Source of the DNA: Humulus lupulus
Lineage: Eukaryota > Streptophyta > Magnoliopsida > Rosales > Cannabaceae
Assembly: GCF_963169125.1 (NCBI RefSeq)
Contig: NC_084798.1
Location: 173,071,980 to 173,135,979 of the forward strand
Length of the DNA: 64,000 nt
Direction: 5' to 3'
Shown: piece after piece, positions 62,886-64,000 of the stretch
How the letters are laid out: the number at the start of each line of letters is the position of its first letter
How positions within the stretch are numbered: position 1 is the stretch's first letter
The notes under the pieces: generated by a model
What the model was told of the DNA's origin: nothing
What the model saw: only the letters and a program-made list of their open reading frames with translations
The model's database searches: none
Translations under genes and position numbers: made by a program

Positions 62886-63350
62886 CTAAAAATCAGGATC
62901 TTCTACATCTAACCCTTCATCTAACATGTCATCATCTATTTCTACATAATCATCATTATCTTGAGCCTCAAAATTACCTCGGGGAAGATTCATAAAGATT
63001 CTATGCTTTTGTTCATTAGTGAATTGAAATTCCAACTTAGAGGTGAACCTAAGTATGAGAAAATAATATCTCATGGCTACTGGTAAATCATCATCATCAT
63101 CTATAGTCTCCCATATTTCTTCTAATGTTGAAATTATAGAAGGAAAATCTTTAAAAAGCCTAATTACTAGGACATATTGTTCCGTAGCCATCATAATTTG
63201 CTTAGTGGTCTGAAGATGGACTATCTCCTTGTGGAATAAGACCAGTCTCTGAGTGATTCTTTCTAATACTCCTACTATATTCCTTGGCTCTCTAATTCTT
63301 TTCAATGCCTTAATGGTTGAGATATCCTGATAGGTCAAGGCTCCATCCAT
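62886..63350 (-). CDS. Intact 154-aa ORF in the Tekay leader, unknown function
   Basis: The ORF lies between the PBS (63501) and gag (62372) and is open for 154 codons, starting MDGALTYQDISTIKALKRI. The middle is helical and Leu/Ile-rich. The C-terminus is strongly acidic (DDYVEIDDDMLDEGLDVEDPDF has 12 Asp/Glu). No zinc knuckle, signal peptide or transmembrane segment is seen, and I do not recognise a family. It has no stops, while gag and pol nearby have many. It could be an accessory protein of this Gypsy lineage, a captured host fragment, or chance. Confidence 0.5.
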   Translation of the reverse strand: MDGALTYQDISTIKALKRIREPRNIVGVLERITQRLVLFHKEIVHLQTTKQIMMATEQYVLVIRLFKDFPSIISTLEEIWETIDDDDDLPVAMRYYFLILRFTSKLEFQFTNEQKHRIFMNLPRGNFEAQDNDDYVEIDDDMLDEGLDVEDPDF

Positions 63351-63483
63351 TCTAAACTGAAAACATAAGGGCTAAAATGTTAGCTAATAACATAAACATA
63401 ACAACCATAACATAAAAACTTACATTGGCGGTTAGATCCGGAGCTTGTGCGTGTGTATCAAGGAGAACTTCATGCATATGAAC

Positions 63484-63501
63484 TGTGGCTTTGATACCAA
63501 C
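63484..63501 (-). other. Primer binding site of the Tekay element
   Basis: The minus strand reads GTTGGTATCAAAGCCACA directly after the LTR end CATTACA. This matches the initiator methionine tRNA complement except for one base (AAAGC for AGAGC). Confidence 0.82.
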
Positions 63502-64000
63502 TGTAATGCCCCGACTAATTCTAGACTTTGGACCATTAAAAACTACTATGGCATAGCTACTAACTTGAATACATATATAAGAAATAACATAACTTTATTT
63601 AAAACCCAAAATATTGTGCCAAATACAAAGTAAAGTATGAAATATAAAATACAGTATTGGTACCCATTGTTTAGTACATAAAAACATAAATAAAACATCA
63701 TAACTTGAATCAAATGTTTAAAAACTAAGTGCGGAAATACATAAAAACATAAATCAAAAGACTTAAAAACAACGTCATCCTCGATCTTCCAGCAGTCCAT
63801 TCATTCCATATTCCTCAACACACATGCCAAGCTGCCACGAATCTTTCCCGCCTTCCATATTCATTTTCCTGCATCATTCTAAAAAGAAAGGAATGGGCCT
63901 AATGCCCAGCAAGGAAAATCTACTAACAACATATAACATAAATCATAAACATAAGACTATATCATAAACATATACTATAAAACATATGACTATAAAAAAA
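63502..64000 (-). repeat. 5' LTR of the Tekay element (partial)
   Basis: The first 499 bp in plus coordinates match 54177-54660 with about 16 substitutions and two small indels. The rest lies beyond the window. Confidence 0.9.

Larger units (their letters stand above)
54177..64000 (-). mobile_element. Tekay-type Ty3/Gypsy chromovirus, runs out of the window
   Basis: Read on the minus strand: 5' LTR (63502 onward, incomplete), PBS, leader with an ORF, gag, protease, RT, RNase H, integrase, chromodomain, PPT, 3' LTR (54177-57705). The two LTR ends in view differ by only a few percent over about 490 bp, so insertion is fairly recent. The coding region nevertheless carries many stops. The left flank ends GTCAG before 54177, and the other target duplication copy is outside. 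Confidence 0.9.

Noticed and set aside
1..64000. tRNA, rRNA or other structural RNA genes
   Set aside because: No A/B box or acceptor-stem pattern was recognised. The only tRNA-like matches are retroelement primer binding sites.

Overview
The window is nuclear DNA of a flowering plant, most likely a eudicot. The evidence is a YABBY transcription-factor gene with seven exons, a plant-type NUP1/NUP136 nucleoporin-like gene with eight exons, GT-AG introns, AT-rich spacers with TA, GA and ATA microsatellites, and dense plant transposons: Sirevirus-type Copia, Tekay-type Gypsy, CACTA (En/Spm), foldback MITEs and solo LTRs. The species is not determined. A Rosales genome such as Cannabaceae would fit the repeat style, but that is only an impression.

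Layout. 1-22.4 kb is the gene-bearing part. The NUP1-like gene (+, 2492-9344, predicted 748 aa) and a YABBY5-like gene (-, 16463-20748, predicted 197 aa) converge across about 7.1 kb of spacer. A solo LTR lies upstream (643-1437), another sits inside a NUP1 intron (4556-5484), and a foldback MITE (10344-11319) and an LTR-like block (11486-12165) occupy the spacer.

22.4-52.4 kb is one nested transposon block. A second copy of the foldback MITE, still bounded by the 9-bp repeat ATATATTAT, has been opened by about 29 kb of insertions. Inside it is a giant palindrome of CACTA DNA (23162-44182, arms about 3.2 kb). The right arm of the palindrome is interrupted by a Sirevirus-type Copia element without a 3' LTR (about 28263-37151) and by a different CACTA element (38009-43248, target duplication ACC). 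The palindrome abuts the body of a third CACTA element (44183-52298) that has lost its 5' end and carries a 2.4-kb solo LTR (44610-46985, target duplication TTTAT) in its transposase.

52.4-64 kb holds a decayed DUF4283/zinc-knuckle ORF of retroelement type, cut by a minus-strand Tekay chromovirus (54177 to beyond the window). The 3' LTR of that chromovirus contains another solo LTR (55333-56823, target duplication ATTGG).

Only the two host genes look functional. All transposase and pol reading frames are broken, and several catalytic residues are replaced. The clearest unusual features are the palindromic CACTA, the beheaded CACTA beside it, the 318-bp direct duplication flanking the truncated Copia element, the short NUP1-like protein without its FG-rich tail, and an intact unexplained ORF in the leader of the Tekay element. 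I found no evidence of a new enzymatic or defence system.
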